Source: Mangifera indica (taxonomy: Eukaryota; Streptophyta; Magnoliopsida; Sapindales; Anacardiaceae). From it: a DNA stretch of 64,000 nt. Location of the stretch: the NCBI RefSeq assembly GCF_011075055.1, contig NC_058147.1, forward strand, positions 13,764,001 through 13,828,000, given 5' to 3'. The notes beneath the pieces are model-generated. The model was not told the DNA's origin, searched no databases, and saw nothing but the letters and a program-made list of their open reading frames with translations. The position numbers were made by a program, and so were the translations under genes. Positions 46,414 to 59,156 of the stretch are shown here, piece after piece; the stretch's first letter is position 1, and each line of letters begins with the position of its first letter.

Positions 46414-48741
46414 TGTAACACCTTTCTCTAGATAGATACCGCTATTCAAAATATGTACTTGAAGAGTCGCATTATTTCAAAACATCCCAAAAACCTATGT
46501 AATAATAAAATAAATCCATTGTATTTTTAATAAATAAAAGCCACATTTCCTAAAAAGTGTATTAACAAACATCAATAATTATTCCAAACCAAACCATGTG
46601 TTTGAATCCCAATTTACAAAAAAACAAGTACATAATGTTCCCAATATCAAAAATCAGTGCATATATAACATGGTTAAAATTGAAAAGTGCAAATAACAAA
46701 AAAAAAACCCCTCGTTTCAAGTAACATTTTGAGCTGACCTGCTAGCTCTGTCACCGTTCTCCTTTTTAATAATCTTACTTGCAAAATCACAAATGAACAC
46801 AATGAGTGAAGCACACTTAATAAGTAGGTGACCTCTCAGTTTTATGTATATAATAGTAAAACAATAATATAATTCCAATTATTTTGTGTTACATCTAGTT
46901 GTGGTGTTCCAAATATTACATCATGATGCCTAATACCCATCCAATTATCTAGGCATGTTGTGCTCAAACTTGAATAGTTGTGTCATCCCAAATAATTAAT
47001 ACACAACAATGTTTATTGACGTCTCAAATGCTTGGTGAAAGCACGTGATATCTTAAATTTCATCTATATTGTGTACCCTATATGCATGCTAGCTAGGTTT
47101 CTGTCTAGGGTCACATAAACGGTTACATAGACTAACCTCATCGCTTTCATAACCATATTGTACATAGCTTAATAGCAAGATCACCCTGCACATAGTTTGG
47201 TGACAAGTCACACTACACATAGCTTAGTGAAAATCGCATTATACATAGCTCGGTGATAAGTCTACACTATAATCAACTTAGTGGAATAACCACACTACAC
47301 ACAACTTGATAGTGAGAATAAGAAAATACATCATTTTGGTTGTCGACTTAGAATCACTCTAGTCCAAGTTTGTGTTGTTGTCTACATGGTCAAGAACACA
47401 TATAACATTTCCCATCTCATAATTCCTTCTTTAGTGCCTTATCATTTGTTTTCCTTTTGTGTATCCCTTATAGGGGTAAAATGGTCATTACCATGGTTAT
47501 AAATAAGTATTGCTAACATTCAAAACCTTCTTTTCTATTTTCCCCAATTATACATAGGGGTATGTTCTCTCTACACACAGGCATGCAATCCAAAGTGGCA
47601 TACACAACCTTATGTCTCATACCACATGAGCACGTATCCATTCCTGTATTAATAAAAGCTTGGCTTAACCTAATACAGGAACTATTCTTCCCTAAATATA
47701 CATGACCATGTGTTGAGCAACACAGTAGTGTGTAGTGTTAAATTGCAAAGCTACAAATTGTATTTCCATTATGTTTTCCAACCAAAACACTCAAAACATA
47801 CTCAAATCATTTATTCATATGACTATGTGATTCTCCACGCATTAGTATCGATGAAAAGCACACAAGTACATGGGTATATTTATCCAACACATAATTTAGC
47901 TTTCTAATACCACACCTATGATTGCCAATTTTCATTTCTTTGATTTAATCCTCACCACCTTAGTTAAGCAACAACTGTTTAAGATTAATATTGATATTCA
48001 TATATAGTTTTTCACTAATGTCTAATTTTAGCTATGGTATATCAAACACAGTAAATACATTTACATATTCCATAACATGCCATTACTAAGATTTAACATT
48101 AATAACCCCAACAAAATTAGTCATTACATAATTAGAATTATATCCATATATTAATTAGATAATCAACCATACATGTAATGTTTTGTCCATAATCAGATAA
48201 AAAATGGTTCAACGTACTTACCTCTCTTTTAGTGATGTAATTAGTCGTCATGTGGCAAGAATCTTCTCAATAATCCATCATGTTTCATTGGCTCAAAGAC
48301 TCAAAAAATCTGCTCAACTTCCTTTGCTCTCTCTGTATTTTCAGTGAATATAGTAGCAAAAGTGAGCCAAAATGTGTTTGAAGTCTTTTATTTTAACTGT
48401 AATGCATGATTCATGATTGTGTGCCTCACCATACATAAGCTTGTATGCTATTACCCAAAAATAGTAGTTTCTGAAATCACCACAAAATTGATCCTTATCC
48501 AAAATTCAGATGCATTGACTATACACATGTACACCAATATACACGGATGTGTATGTCTTCAAAACTTAGCAAATTCTCATGCATCACATGAAAAAAGATT
48601 ATTTTGCCCTTGCCATCATACATAGAGACATGTGGCCCACCAACCTAGCTGTGTAACCTCAAAATAACACATATACAAAAATAAACATGTTCACAAGGCA
48701 AAAAAATATAAATACCCATCGACATACCTATGAGTGCTACA
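46414..48741 (-). repeat. 5' LTR of gypsy element E
   Basis: Partner of 40227-42544. Minus strand begins TGTAGCACTCATAGG (48741) and ends AAAGGTGTTACA (46414). The donor consensus GAGGTAAGTACG is kept (intron start 48221); the acceptor region reads GATTTTGCAAG near 46779. Confidence 0.92.
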
Positions 48742-48746
48742 AGTAA

Positions 48747-49695
48747 TTTACCAAACCACCTTTAAACATGCTAGTGGGTGTTATAGTATAGTACAAGAAT
48801 ATTAAAATGGAGAATTTGTAGTTGTAGTGCCTGTCATGGTTGTTTCCTCTCCTTTCCTATCCTACGCTTATTCATATACTTGGTGGAAAAAGTACATTTA
48901 TAACTCTCTTAGACTAGGATCTTAATATGTAATTTGAATGTAAATGAGAGGAAATTATGTCTATATTAGTGAAATCTTGTTTATAGGAGAAGTTAAAGTC
49001 TTGTTGCTTGATTGTTACAAGGATGTTGTGCAGTAAAACCTAAGTGAGATCCTTTTTGTATAGTTAAAGTCGTCTAGTCATTAGTCAATTGTTGATGTGT
49101 TTATACTTTGAATTAGATTTTATTGGGCTATGGAGTTTGGTTAGTCATCATCTACTAATCAAAACAAAAGTAATGCCTATTTAACTGCATAGCAAAAGTA
49201 ATGCAATTATTTCAAAATTTTCCATTTGGTATGTTTAAGAAGGAAGCAAATTAAACTTCACTGAAAAGTAACTTCAATTTTAGAATTAATGTGGTAAAGG
49301 ATTTCAAGAAACTATACTTATTTTGTTAAAAAGTTTTGGAAGTATATATATATTGGAATTATTAATAGTGAATTGTTTGTTTAAGTTCATGTAAGGAATT
49401 AAAAATATTTAAGAGAGACACTGAAATGTGGAATCATCCATCCATTTTATTATAAGATTTTTTATTTATATTACCATCTTGATATTTGTTTATTTGAATA
49501 TTATATGAAAAAATTATTGTAGGTTTTATCATAAGAATCTATTAATAATATAGTAGTTGAAATGTCTCACACAAATTTAGAAAACCATATTTTATTTAGA
49601 ATTGACGACGCCGTTTTAATTTGATTATTAAAAATAAAAATTTATACAAGAAGCGTGAACATATTTAGAATACATATTTCCATAACACAAAATAC
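48747..49695. other. Intergenic interval between element E and the RLP pseudogene
   Basis: No gene. 48920-49170 is the partner of 37990-38300. 49190-49690 is AT-rich and is the 3' flank of the RLP relic; no polyadenylation signal stands out. Confidence 0.5.
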
Positions 49696-52285
49696 TTATG
49701 GAGATAAATTGTCCACAACAAAGTAGTAGCATGAGGTTATCCATGTCTCAACAAGATAAAACTATATTCAACACCAATAAGAATTAATGTACAGTACAAC
49801 AAAAACCGTAATGAGCACAATTACATAGGACACTATAAAACAAATATAAAATATATTTATATCAATGTAGTTACTGTCTTTTTCAATATCAATTGAAGGT
49901 GTCAACTTCAATGTTGGTAATCCAATTATCTCACAAGTTTTGGGTAATGGCAATCCACAAAGTAGATAATTTCCCTTTGCAAATTGTGTAATTCTCTCAG
50001 AAGTCTTATCAGATAAATTAATGTGAGTCACACTAAAAACAGATAAAGTATAAATCTCCACTAGTTTAGGAGGGATTTTCATGTTCAAGTTATTGTAAGA
50101 AAGATTCAAACTCTCAATTTTCTTGAGGTTTGAGAATGTATCTGGTATTCATCCACTCAAATTATTGTGGGAAAAATTTTGTGTAAGATTTCTATTAAGT
50201 TTTCCAATCTAATAAGATATATCACCTATTACGTTGTTGCAAGAAAGATAAATTTCAGACATCTAGCTAAGTAGTCTCCCTTGATAATGGTAAGGCATAT
50301 TCATTGTTGTGAACTCTACCGTTTCTCTTGGTGGAGAACTTAACCAATTATTCATCATTAAGAATCTTTATAACTATAAGATAAATCATCATAATCTCCT
50401 TCATGAAGTGCAGTCTTGTCCAAGCAATGTGGAATATAACCAGAAAGCTTGTTATGAGAAAGATTGATCAAACGTAATCGATTCAAATGGCACAACTGAA
50501 TTAGAAGTCAACCATCAAGATTATTGTTATTCAAGATAAGATATCTTAAATGAGAAAGCTTACCAACCCAATTTGGAATGATACCATTTAAGCCATTATA
50601 GCTAAGATCTAATGTCCCCAAAGAAGTGCTATTATAAAATGTATTGCTTAATAGTCCTTGCAACCTATTTCTAGATAATTGAACTGGTTTAATTAACTTG
50701 AAATAAGATGGCAATAGCCCATAGATATTATTCTCTGAAGGGTCCAAGACTTCAAGATTTTCAAGTTGACAAAACTCAATTGGAATTATACCTTTAAATC
50801 AATTCTTAGCCATTGTAACATCTACCCAAAGCGACATATTTCCCAACCATCTTAGGATCCTACCAAAGAGATGGTTATCACTTGAATACATCGCCTGTAA
50901 CATAGAAGAATTGGAGAAGTTTTTTGGGATTTGCCCAATGAACTTATTACCATTTAATTGTAAACCAAACAAAAGTGGCAGGTTAAAGCTCTTTGAGAAT
51001 ATATGGCCTTGCAACTTGTTGTTTGATAACGCAAGGAGTTGTAATGAAAGGCAACCCGTGGCCAAGTGCTTAGGTATCTCACCTGACAAATTGTTGTTGG
51101 ATAAGTCCAAACTCTCCGATGATTTCATGTCACCAATGTAAGAGGAAATCCTTCCATTGAAGTCATTTCTTGAAAAGTTTAAAGATACTGTTAATAGAAC
51201 ATAAGTGGTAAGTTCTATTGAAATATAACTATGGAAGAAATTGATTGAAATGTCTGAAGTTCTTAAATGCATATGAGCAATACAAGGCAATAAAAAAGCC
51301 ATGAAAGAGAATTATTGACAAGGCGAAGTGTGTCCGACTTTGTGTTATTCTCTAGCAACCAATTTGGAAATCCTCTTGTAAGTCATGTTAATGGTAAAGG
51401 AATTTGGGAAATATGCCAACATCTCCATAACCAAACAATATGATGAAGCTTAACTGGAATTTGGAGCCAAAGAATGTGATTCAGGTTCAACATATATATG
51501 GTTGTGTTCACTATAAAATTTCTTGAGTTTCGATAGCTTTAAAAATGGTTCAATTGAAATTGGGATCTTAAAAATGATTTTTTGAAAGTCTAAGGTCTTG
51601 CAGGATGCGAATCGCTTAAGGGAAGCTGAATAGATGTTTCCCCCAAATTGATTAGAAGAGATATCTAGTGTCTGAAGGGAAATCATATTTGCAAAGCATT
51701 GAGGCAAAACACCTTGTTGCTCATGATCATCGATGTGAAACTCCCATAGTTGTACACTTTCACAAAGCCCAGAAATCAATAACCAATATATTGTTTCAAT
51801 TATAAAAATGTGTAGAGGAATAAAGTTAGCATAACATATTTAATAAATCCATGTCTTCATATCTAATTGTTGTAGGCGTGATAACGCTTCTTAATATCTT
51901 TATTCTTTTAATCACCTATTAAAACTGATTAGATTGACCTCAAAATTTTTAATCATGATGAATAATACATACATGTATTTCGTAAAAATTAAATAAAGTC
52001 AATTATTTTGTGACCTCAAGCGAACAATATCTGTTGGGCTATTTATAACAAATTACTATTTTTATATTGAATTTTCTTCTTGGAAATTTCTAGTTCAAAC
52101 ATAATTTACTGTGGATTGGAGAAAAAGAATGGGTTACTAACGTTGATTAGGGAATGTGCCATTGAGCCCGCAATAAGACATTGATAAAATTTCCAAAGAA
52201 GTCGATCTAAGGACTCCAAGAAAGCTACTGTCTATAGTAGTTCTATCCATGTTCAGATACACCAAATTCTCAAAGTTAAGAAAAC
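49696..52285 (-). pseudogene. LRR receptor-like protein (RLP) pseudogene, 3' half
   Basis: Relic of a plasma-membrane receptor with extracellular leucine-rich repeats and no kinase. Exon 52285-52142 (144 bp, two 24-codon LRRs) reads GFLNFENLVYLNMDRT and LEILSMSYCGLNGTFPNQ. After an intron (52141-51770) the last exon carries GLCESVQLWEFHIDDHEQQG, CFANMISLQTLDISSNQFGG, SLNFSRNDFNG, SLDLSNNNLSGEIPKHLATG, LSRNRLQGLLSNTFYNSTS and IPNWVGKLSHLRYL, then the C-cap LLCGLPLPKTC, an acidic stretch, a membrane helix (FYICFIVSYVIVLITVFVVL) and a short tail ending CYYFVVDNLSP (stop 49696). Stops include 50796, 50505, several around 50150-50370, and two in the tail. The 3' acceptor of the intron reads TG instead of AG. 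The N-terminal half is absent; LTR H begins at 52397. Confidence 0.92.
51770..52141 (-). other. Intron of the RLP pseudogene with a lost acceptor
   Basis: Donor C/GTTAGT at 52141-52140; the frame after it resumes at GG-CTT-TGT. The dinucleotide before the resumption is TG (51771-51770) instead of AG, so one base change removed the acceptor. Confidence 0.7.
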
Positions 52286-52396
52286 CTGCAATAATTAACA
52301 AAAATAACTTTGAGATTTCTAGAGAAATGTAAGATGAACAATTCTTCAATTTTCCTTGAAAGATAACTTTTTTCTTTTTTACATCAAACTATGAAC

Positions 52397-54164
52397 TGTA
52401 ACACTCCTCTTAGGAAGCATATCCCTGGTGGTAATTATCCTAAAAAAATGTGTCACGTATAAATAAATGCTTATATTAAAACACTTATTTAATGTAGATT
52501 AATGAGTAATACCATATATTTATTGAAATTAAATCAGCATGTCAAAAGGTATCATGAAAATGAGCATAACAATTGCAAAAAAAATCATTATTCTCAATGT
52601 GCATAATTTCATGAAAATATTAACTAAGATAATGGAATAATAGTAGCTAAATCTGTAGCTCAGCATACCGATCCACTCACCTCCCCCTTGGCCCACTGTC
52701 TTTCCTATAAACAAATATAGATAAAAAAATATATAGTGAGTATAAATACCTAGTAGGCACTCATGATTTCACTAGTATTCCTTGTTAACCTTTCCTTGAT
52801 AGAGTCTCACTATCAAATGCACCCCATGTGCAACAGCTTGTCACTTGTCTCAAGTGCCTCATATGGAAATCTGTTTCATATGCACACCGAATCAAACACT
52901 CATCTCAGGTATCTCTTATAACCATAATCGAGATAGACACCTATCTCAAGTGTCGCTTACCTCCCTTTAAAATAACGAGGTATTCTCATTCCACTTCTAA
53001 GGATCAAGACGTCTCATCAATCAGCCTGTGCATTCTTAATATCGAGATGACTCATCAACTGGCCCTTGACACAACTCACCCATAGTTATATATGATTATA
53101 CTTGGTTTTCAGCCTCGACCCCTTACAATCCCCTTATGAATATCCTTGATGGAGTCTCATCATTTCATACGTCCCTAACACACCTAACTGGACACTCAAC
53201 TTAGATGCCTCCTATGTCTTCGTATTAGGTAGGGCATTCATCTCAAATATCTCTTACATCAATTTTCACCAACCTCAAACACCCATCTCAACTGTCATTC
53301 ACATTATCATCACATATGGAATTACTTTCATTTTTCCCTTATTTAGAACCGAGATGTCTCATTAATCAGTCTGAGCATTCTCAAGACCATGACATCTCAT
53401 TAATTGGCCTCCAATACAACTCATAATTATGCCTTATGTGTTTGAGCTCAGTCCTTTACAAACCCTTACGGACACTAAATATATCTCTATGTTTATGAAC
53501 AATGCTAACATTACCTTCTTGGGATTCGACTCAAACCCAAAATACTTGGTACAAGTGAATTATAGGTGGTATGAATGTGTTTTAAATGGAGCGGGTGCAC
53601 GTTAATTCATATGGGTGCACACACAATATAACAACCTATGAAAGTGTTATTTAATTGATGCAAGTGCACCTTAGTTCATGTAGGCATGCACACAATATAA
53701 TAGGCCATGGTTTCTCTTATTCTTTTTTTAATTCATATTCACAGCATGCAGTCTTCTTTGTTCCTTTCAAAGATGACGTGAACTCTGCCTTTATCAACAA
53801 CAAATGTTTTGCCCCTACTAGACGTATAATGACACACTAGCCCAAAGATTTCGCACAACCGACGTTTTGAGTGCACATTCGGCATTCACGATATGTTACA
53901 TGACTGTGATGTGCCCAACTCACTGGTGGTAATGCTCTTGTAGGTGCGCATCCGATACCTTGGTGAACTCTAGATATGCCTAGGCACTAGCCTGGCTTTT
54001 AGTAGCATTGGGTGATAACCCAACCAAGGGACAACCACAAAATTCTCATATGCCTATGTCCTATCATCGACTACCATAGTCCACCGCTGACTTTTGCCAA
54101 TCTAAAGTTCTAGGGGTCCTAACGTCTCTAACCATCTAATCTCTATCTACGAGTTATCATGCTT
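52397..54164 (-). repeat. Gypsy-type LTR H, inverted relative of G, interrupted by element D
   Basis: On the minus strand it ends GGAGTGTTACA at 52397. Shares with G, in order: GGGGAGGTGAGTGGATCGG (about 52690), ATGAAATTATGCACATTGAG (about 52600), the GAGATGGGTGTC-type repeated text (52830-53400), two GTGCAC-spaced 70-bp units (53595-53700) and a CpG-poor equivalent of the 23.5-23.85 kb block (53840-54160). The outer part continues beyond element D at 59152 but I could not find its end. No pol adjoins. Confidence 0.7.
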
Positions 54165-54485
54165 AGAACAAAATATGATTGAAAAAAAACTTCACTTCTT
54201 ATTGCTTAGAAATACACAAGAGTTATGTTTTATACAATAAAGTTCCCGCCAAACAATTGCTGGTTGATGACAGCTGTCATTCTTTAATCTTTACTATTCA
54301 TTGGAGACCACATCCAATAATGACCTGACCTTTACTTCTGAAAAACCACAAATGACAGTAGCTGCATGTGGAAATCGCATTATTAACTCTCCAAAACGCA
54401 CTGTATCGCTAAAGTTAAAACTCTGCTACTAACACTACAACTTCACTCTGCTTCTGCTACTATAATCAAAATTTGCTCTTTTACA
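54165..54485 (-). repeat. 3' LTR of copia element D
   Basis: 321 bp; partner of 58831-59151. Short internal frames are not conserved. Confidence 0.95.
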
Positions 54486-54587
54486 TCCTCCCTCAATTCT
54501 AACTAAGAAATAGTTAGAATTCCAACCAAAAAAAAGAGTAACTCAAATCTTCTAGTAGCTTTCTTAATTCTGCTTAACTCAACTTCT

Positions 54588-55190
54588 TTACAAATAATCC
54601 TCCCTACAGCTCACTTGAATTTCTATAATTTTTCTTCCAGCAGCTTCAATTTCAAAAAGAAATTCTTTTACATTGTCATTTTCTCTTGTAATTCTCACTA
54701 CTCGAAGTTTATCTTTGAGTAACTCAAATCTTGCAGCTGACAGTGTTTTAGTAAAAACATCAGTTACCTGATATTGTGAAGACACATATTGAATTGCCAC
54801 AGATTTAGAAACCACTTGCTCACGAATAAAATGCACATCCAGCTCAATGTGCTTTATCCTTCCATGAAACACAGAATTCACTGCCAATGAAATAGCACTC
54901 ATATTGTCACACCATATTACTGCTTGACCAAACCACTCTAAATCCAATTCATTGAATAGAGATCTTAACCATGCAACCTCTGTAGCTACCTGGTTGAATG
55001 CCCTGTATTCTGATTTAGTGGAGGATAGAGCCACCACTCTTTGTTTTTTAGAGCTCTACTGAACTAGATTACCTCTAAGGGAAATGCAATACCCGTTTGT
55101 GGATCTTCGTCCTTTAAGTTTCCAGCCTAATCTGTATCTGAAAAAACCTCCAAATTCAATATCGAAGATGGCCTAAATATCAAGCCATAT
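54588..55190 (-). pseudogene. Copia RNase H and pol C-terminus (element D)
   Basis: The longest clean stretch of D: VALSSTKSEYRAFNQVATEV, then WLRSLFNELDLEW, IWCDNMSAISLAVN, FHGRIKHIELDVHFIREQV and YQVTDVFTKTLS, ending at 54588. These are the standard RNase H and C-terminal blocks of copia pol, with the catalytic-type acid residues (E in SEY, D in CDN) present. Upstream, the join to RT is broken by stops near 55055 and 55210. Confidence 0.92.
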
Positions 55191-55243
55191 TCTAGTGTAC
55201 CTTGAATATATCATAATACTCTTTTTACTGCCTGTCATTGAAG

Positions 55244-56120
55244 TTATGTTAGCTCCTTCAAGAACTGACTTAGCTTATTTATTACATAAGAAAAATCAAG
55301 TCTAGCAAGGGTCAAATATTGCAGTGCTCCAATAATACTTCTATACATCGTTGGCTTATCAAATACAAGACTGTCTCTAAGAAACAATTTACTACCTACG
55401 ACCATAGGTATGGAAACAGATTTACAATCCTGCATGTTCACCTTATGCAAGAGATCAGAAGTATATTTTGTTTGGCTCACTTGACTTCTCTTTGCTTCGA
55501 GACCCAAGAAAAAATTCAATTCACCCATACCTTTCAGTGTAAATTGATTATTTAGATTAGTTATTAGCCTTCTAATAAAATCAGAATTTGGCCCTGTGAG
55601 TAATATGTCATCAACGTATATGAGTACATATACTACTGATATGCCTTGTTTAAAAACAAATAAACTAGAATCAGCCACTAAGTTCTTGAAACCTTTATTT
55701 ATTAACACCTGTTTTAACTTGTCATACCAAGCTCTTAGGGCCTGTTTTAGGCCATGTAATGCCTTCTATAATTTACAAACAAAACTAGGTCTCAACTTGT
55801 CTTCAAACCCTTTTGGTTGGGTCATAAACACCTCCTCTTGCAAATCCCCATTGAGAAAAGCATTGTTGATATCAATTTGGTGAATTCTCTCGTCCAAAAC
55901 CACTGCCAAGGTGAGCATAACTCTTATTGTTGTTGCCTTTATCACTAGACTAAACGTATCAAAAAAATCCACTCTTAGAGTTTGTTGAAATCCCTTGGCA
56001 ACAAGCCTGAATTTTAGTTTTTATAGAGTTCCATCAGCATTCATTTTTTTCTTAAAAACCCATTCGTGATCAACAACATATGTAGCCTAAGTAGGTGGCA
56101 CTAACACCCAAGTTTGGTTC
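55244..56120 (-). pseudogene. Copia reverse transcriptase (element D)
   Basis: Minus strand: RMGF-stop-EKNEC and LASGFQQTL-type text (about 56060-55980, degraded), then LTLAVVLDERIHQIDINNAF and LNGDLQEEVFMTQPKGFEDK (55930-55800). After a break come DSSLFVFKQG, VYVLIYVDDILLTG (catalytic YVDD intact, about 55600), MGELNFFLGLEA, YTSDLLHKVNM and ALQYLTLARLDFSYVINKLS. Stops at 55770-55710 separate the halves. Confidence 0.9.
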
Positions 56121-56359
56121 TTTATCAAAGCATCAAACTCTGCTTGTATTGCTTGAACCCATAATGGATTAACAAGAGCATCTGCTACTAATTTAAGCTC
56201 TATAATTTGTGACTTTACTATATAGAGTTTTGGTTAAGGCAGACTACCAGTTTTTTGCCTAGTAACCATTAGATGAATCAAGCAACTTGGTGCTTGAACA
56301 GGAGTTAGATCATGATGACTCTTACAATCAACATTATTATCACACCTAGACTTGGTTAT

Positions 56360-57303
56360 TGAACTCTAATGCACACCATGAACATCAACTTCCAGATTAA
56401 CAGTGGTGAAAGTGTCATTCGAATCAAGCATTTTAAGAGATGTATAGATGTAAGAGATACTTTCTGAACAAGATTTTTCTGAATTTGATAAAGAAATGAA
56501 CAAATCTGGTGACATTTCAGAAGATATGTGTTGATCCTTAGAGGTGTTTTCTCTCGACCTTTCCATTTTGTTGATGGGTGTATCGACATAGATGTCTAAA
56601 CTCTATTCCATGAGTCTGCAAGTAATTCACTAATGGTCTATACTCTCCCCCCTTGTCACTCTGAACGACTTTAATTTTTTTGTCAAACTAGTTTTCAATT
56701 TTTTTATGAAATTGGGTAAAGACTTGATAAACCTGAGCCTTGGATTCTAAAGGATAAATCCAAGTGAATCTAGAAAATCATCAACAAAGTGTATGTAGTA
56801 CTTGAACCCTTCTTGAGACAATACAGGGGCTGGTCCCTATACATTAGTATGAACTAAATCTAAAGGTGCTTTGGCTCTTGAATGAGAAGCAGGAAAACTT
56901 GACTGGCAATTCTTACCATATTGATAATCCACACAAAAAAACTTTTATTCTCAACATTAGTAGTAGTCGACAAAGTTTTTAGCATCTTAGTGAGAACTTG
57001 TTTACAAGGGTGGCCTAATCTTTTATGCCACATCACAAGATCCATTTTATTAGACTAAAAAATAACACTGTTTATTGAATTTGAAACATCAGACATAGTT
57101 TTCAAAGATGGAACATATGACTGACCCTGAACAAATGTTGCAATAGGAATAACAAGCTGATATAGTCCTTCCTTAATGACTCCATAAAGAAGCACTTCCT
57201 TAGTTTCCTTATCCTTGACAACACAAACAACATTAGCAAACTCAACTAAGACAGAATTTTCAATAACAAGTTTAGAAATGCTAATAAGATTTTTGGTACA
57301 CAT
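56360..57303 (-). pseudogene. Copia pre-integrase and integrase remnant (element D)
   Basis: Minus strand: NLISISKLVIENSVLVEFAN and EVLLYGVIKEGLYQL (57300-57160) end the protease-linker region. DLVMWHKRLGHPCKQVLTKM (57045 on) is the zinc-binding pre-integrase segment. Then degraded integrase: LDLVHTNV, SFRVT-GGEYRPLVNY (second catalytic-Asp region, with Asp changed) and HQQNGKVERKH (catalytic Glu kept) at about 56590-56570. Frameshifts throughout. Confidence 0.8.
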
Positions 57304-57595
57304 AAAACATTAAGCAAGGATATGGATTTGTTTATAAAACAGGTAGGAAGAGTAATACAACTTGTATGTGTGATGGGCAAGCATTCACCGCTACCAACCT
57401 GGAGCTGGTTTTTTTCAGTGTATAAGGAGCTAACATCCTCTTACTGAAGTCAGAGACAATATGATCTGTCGCCCTTGAGTCAAAGTACCAACTGGGATCA
57501 TTAACCATTTCAGGAGTTACAACAAAAGACTTTGCTAAGATACTAGCATGATTAGCAGTTGTCTTGCTCTTACCAGACTTAATACCACTATCCTC

Positions 57596-58700
57596 TTATA
57601 ATTCATTTATAGCTGAAAAACTAGTCTGATTCATTGCCTTTCCACTAATTGGTTGAAAATATACCTTCTGTTTTACTTGAGAGTTACTAACAGCTTGTGA
57701 CATAAATAGAGCAGCTTCTGATCTCTGAATGTCATCTACCTCATTCTGTTGTCCACCACCACTAAAACCTGTAGGCAGTCTGGTATTTCCAATGTATGTC
57801 ATATCAAACCTATGATAGCAGTGTAGGGTAATGTGTCTTATTTTTCCACATACTTGGCATACAACTTTTATATTCTGAAAATTTCGACCCTTAGACCTTT
57901 CACCACTTATATTATTGTTTACTGTTGACTCAGAACTGGTTTGATTCATATTTCTCAATCTTTCAGTGCTTCTATCATTTTGACTCTTCCAAGACTCTAC
58001 AATATTATTTCCCTTAACTTGGCCAACATAGTGAGCAGTGCTACCACCAAAAACATCCAGATTCATTACACTATTCCTATTAATTCGTTCCTCAAATTTT
58101 TGCAACAAGAATTTAAGCTCAGCAACAGTGATCTTATCATTTCTAGAATCCAATTTTGAGTACACATGTACAATAACTAGATCAAACTCAACAACTAAGC
58201 CATCCACTATAAATGTAACTAATTCACCTTCAGATATAGATTGACCACTTGCATTCAAAGCATCTGCTATTTTTTTCATTTTCTTTATATAACTACTAAC
58301 ACTCATAGCAACTTTTTTCATAGTTTGTAAAACATTTTTTAAGTGAACAACTCACACCTTAGGCTCAGTTACAAAGAAACTTTCTAATGATTTCCAAACA
58401 TCACTAGCAGTTACACACTTAGCTATATGATTGAACATGGACTCTAGAATAGACGCTAGCAGCTAACTCAATAACACCTTGTCATATTTCTTCCACATAA
58501 GATATTCTGGATTAGACTACTTTGTAGCGTCAGTTTCACTCTCATTCTTAACAAAAATAAAAGGAGATGGACAAGGATCTAAACTTGTCAAATGATCCTC
58601 CAAGTCGTGTGCACCTATTGTGAATAGTGCTTGAGCTCACTAGAAGCGATAATTGTCTTCAGTTAGCTTTGGACTCACGATCTGAAGGCCAAAAGTGGAA
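57596..58700 (-). pseudogene. Copia gag with CCHC-like knuckle (element D)
   Basis: Minus strand. LDPCPSPFIF (about 58580), then after stops LTVSSYIKKMKKIADALNAS-type text in a clean frame from 58321: VAMSVSSYIKKMKKIADALN, LVTFIVDGL, KITVAELKFLLQKFEERI and CQVCGKIRHITLHCYHRFD, a CCHC knuckle with Arg in place of Gly before the His. The clean frame runs 241 codons to the stop at 57596. The N-terminal part (58321-58700) has stops, so the protein is not whole. Confidence 0.88.
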
Positions 58701-58817
58701 AGGTTCCCGAATTGAGGTGTTATACTCATTTGAGAGACTTTGCCACTATTGTATCGATTTGAGGACTCTGGACTACAAGAATCAAACACAATTTCAGCCA
58801 TTGACGCTAGTCAAAAT

Positions 58818-58830
58818 GGCTTTGATACCA
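58818..58830 (-). promoter_or_regulatory. Primer-binding site of element D
   Basis: TGGTATCAAAGCC on the minus strand, flush with the 5' LTR end at 58831. Confidence 0.88.
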
Positions 58831-59151
58831 AGAACAAAATATGACTGAAAAAAAACTTCACTTATTATTGTTTAGAAATACACAAGAGTTATGTTTTATA
58901 CAATAAATTTCCCGCCAAACAATTGCTAGCTGTTGATAGCTGTCAATCTTCAATCTTTGCCATTCATTGGAGACCATATCCAACGATGACCTGACCTTTA
59001 CATTTGAAGAGCCACAAACGACAGTAGCTGCATGTAGAAATCGCATTATTAACTCTCCAAAATGCACTGTATCGCTAAAGTTAAAACTCTGCTACTAACA
59101 ATACAACTTCACTCTGTTTCTGCTACTACAATCAAAATTTGCTCTTTTACA
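58831..59151 (-). repeat. 5' LTR of copia element D
   Basis: 321 bp; see element D. It should hold the promoter; no clear TATA box was singled out. Confidence 0.95.
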
Positions 59152-59156
59152 TGCTC

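Larger units (their letters stand above)
40227..48741 (-). mobile_element. Gypsy element E, full-length Ty3/gypsy retrotransposon, inactive
   Basis: 8.5 kb with long LTRs (40227-42544 and 46414-48741) and a perfect 5-bp target duplication AGTAA (40222-40226 and 48742-48746). Read on the minus strand: 5' LTR, primer site, gag with two Cys-rich knuckles, protease, reverse transcriptase, integrase zinc segment, 3' LTR. That is gypsy order. Coding parts hold many stops, and most of the integrase core is missing. The LTRs differ at many positions but keep nearly the same length (2318 and 2328 bp). Confidence 0.93.
54165..59151 (-). mobile_element. Copia element D, complete with both LTRs, inactive
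   Basis: 5.0 kb, minus strand. LTRs 54165-54485 and 58831-59151 are both 321 bp, start TGTAAAAGAGC on the minus strand and end TTTTGTTCT. The primer site TGGTATCAAAGCC (58830-58818) touches the 5' LTR and a purine tract GAGGGAGGA precedes the 3' LTR. Flanks TGCTT (54160-54164) and TGCTC (59152-59156) differ by one base. Coding order is gag, pre-integrase, integrase, RT, RNase H. By hand I count about 25 differences between the LTRs, near 8 percent, so it is younger than B. It interrupts LTR H. Confidence 0.95.
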
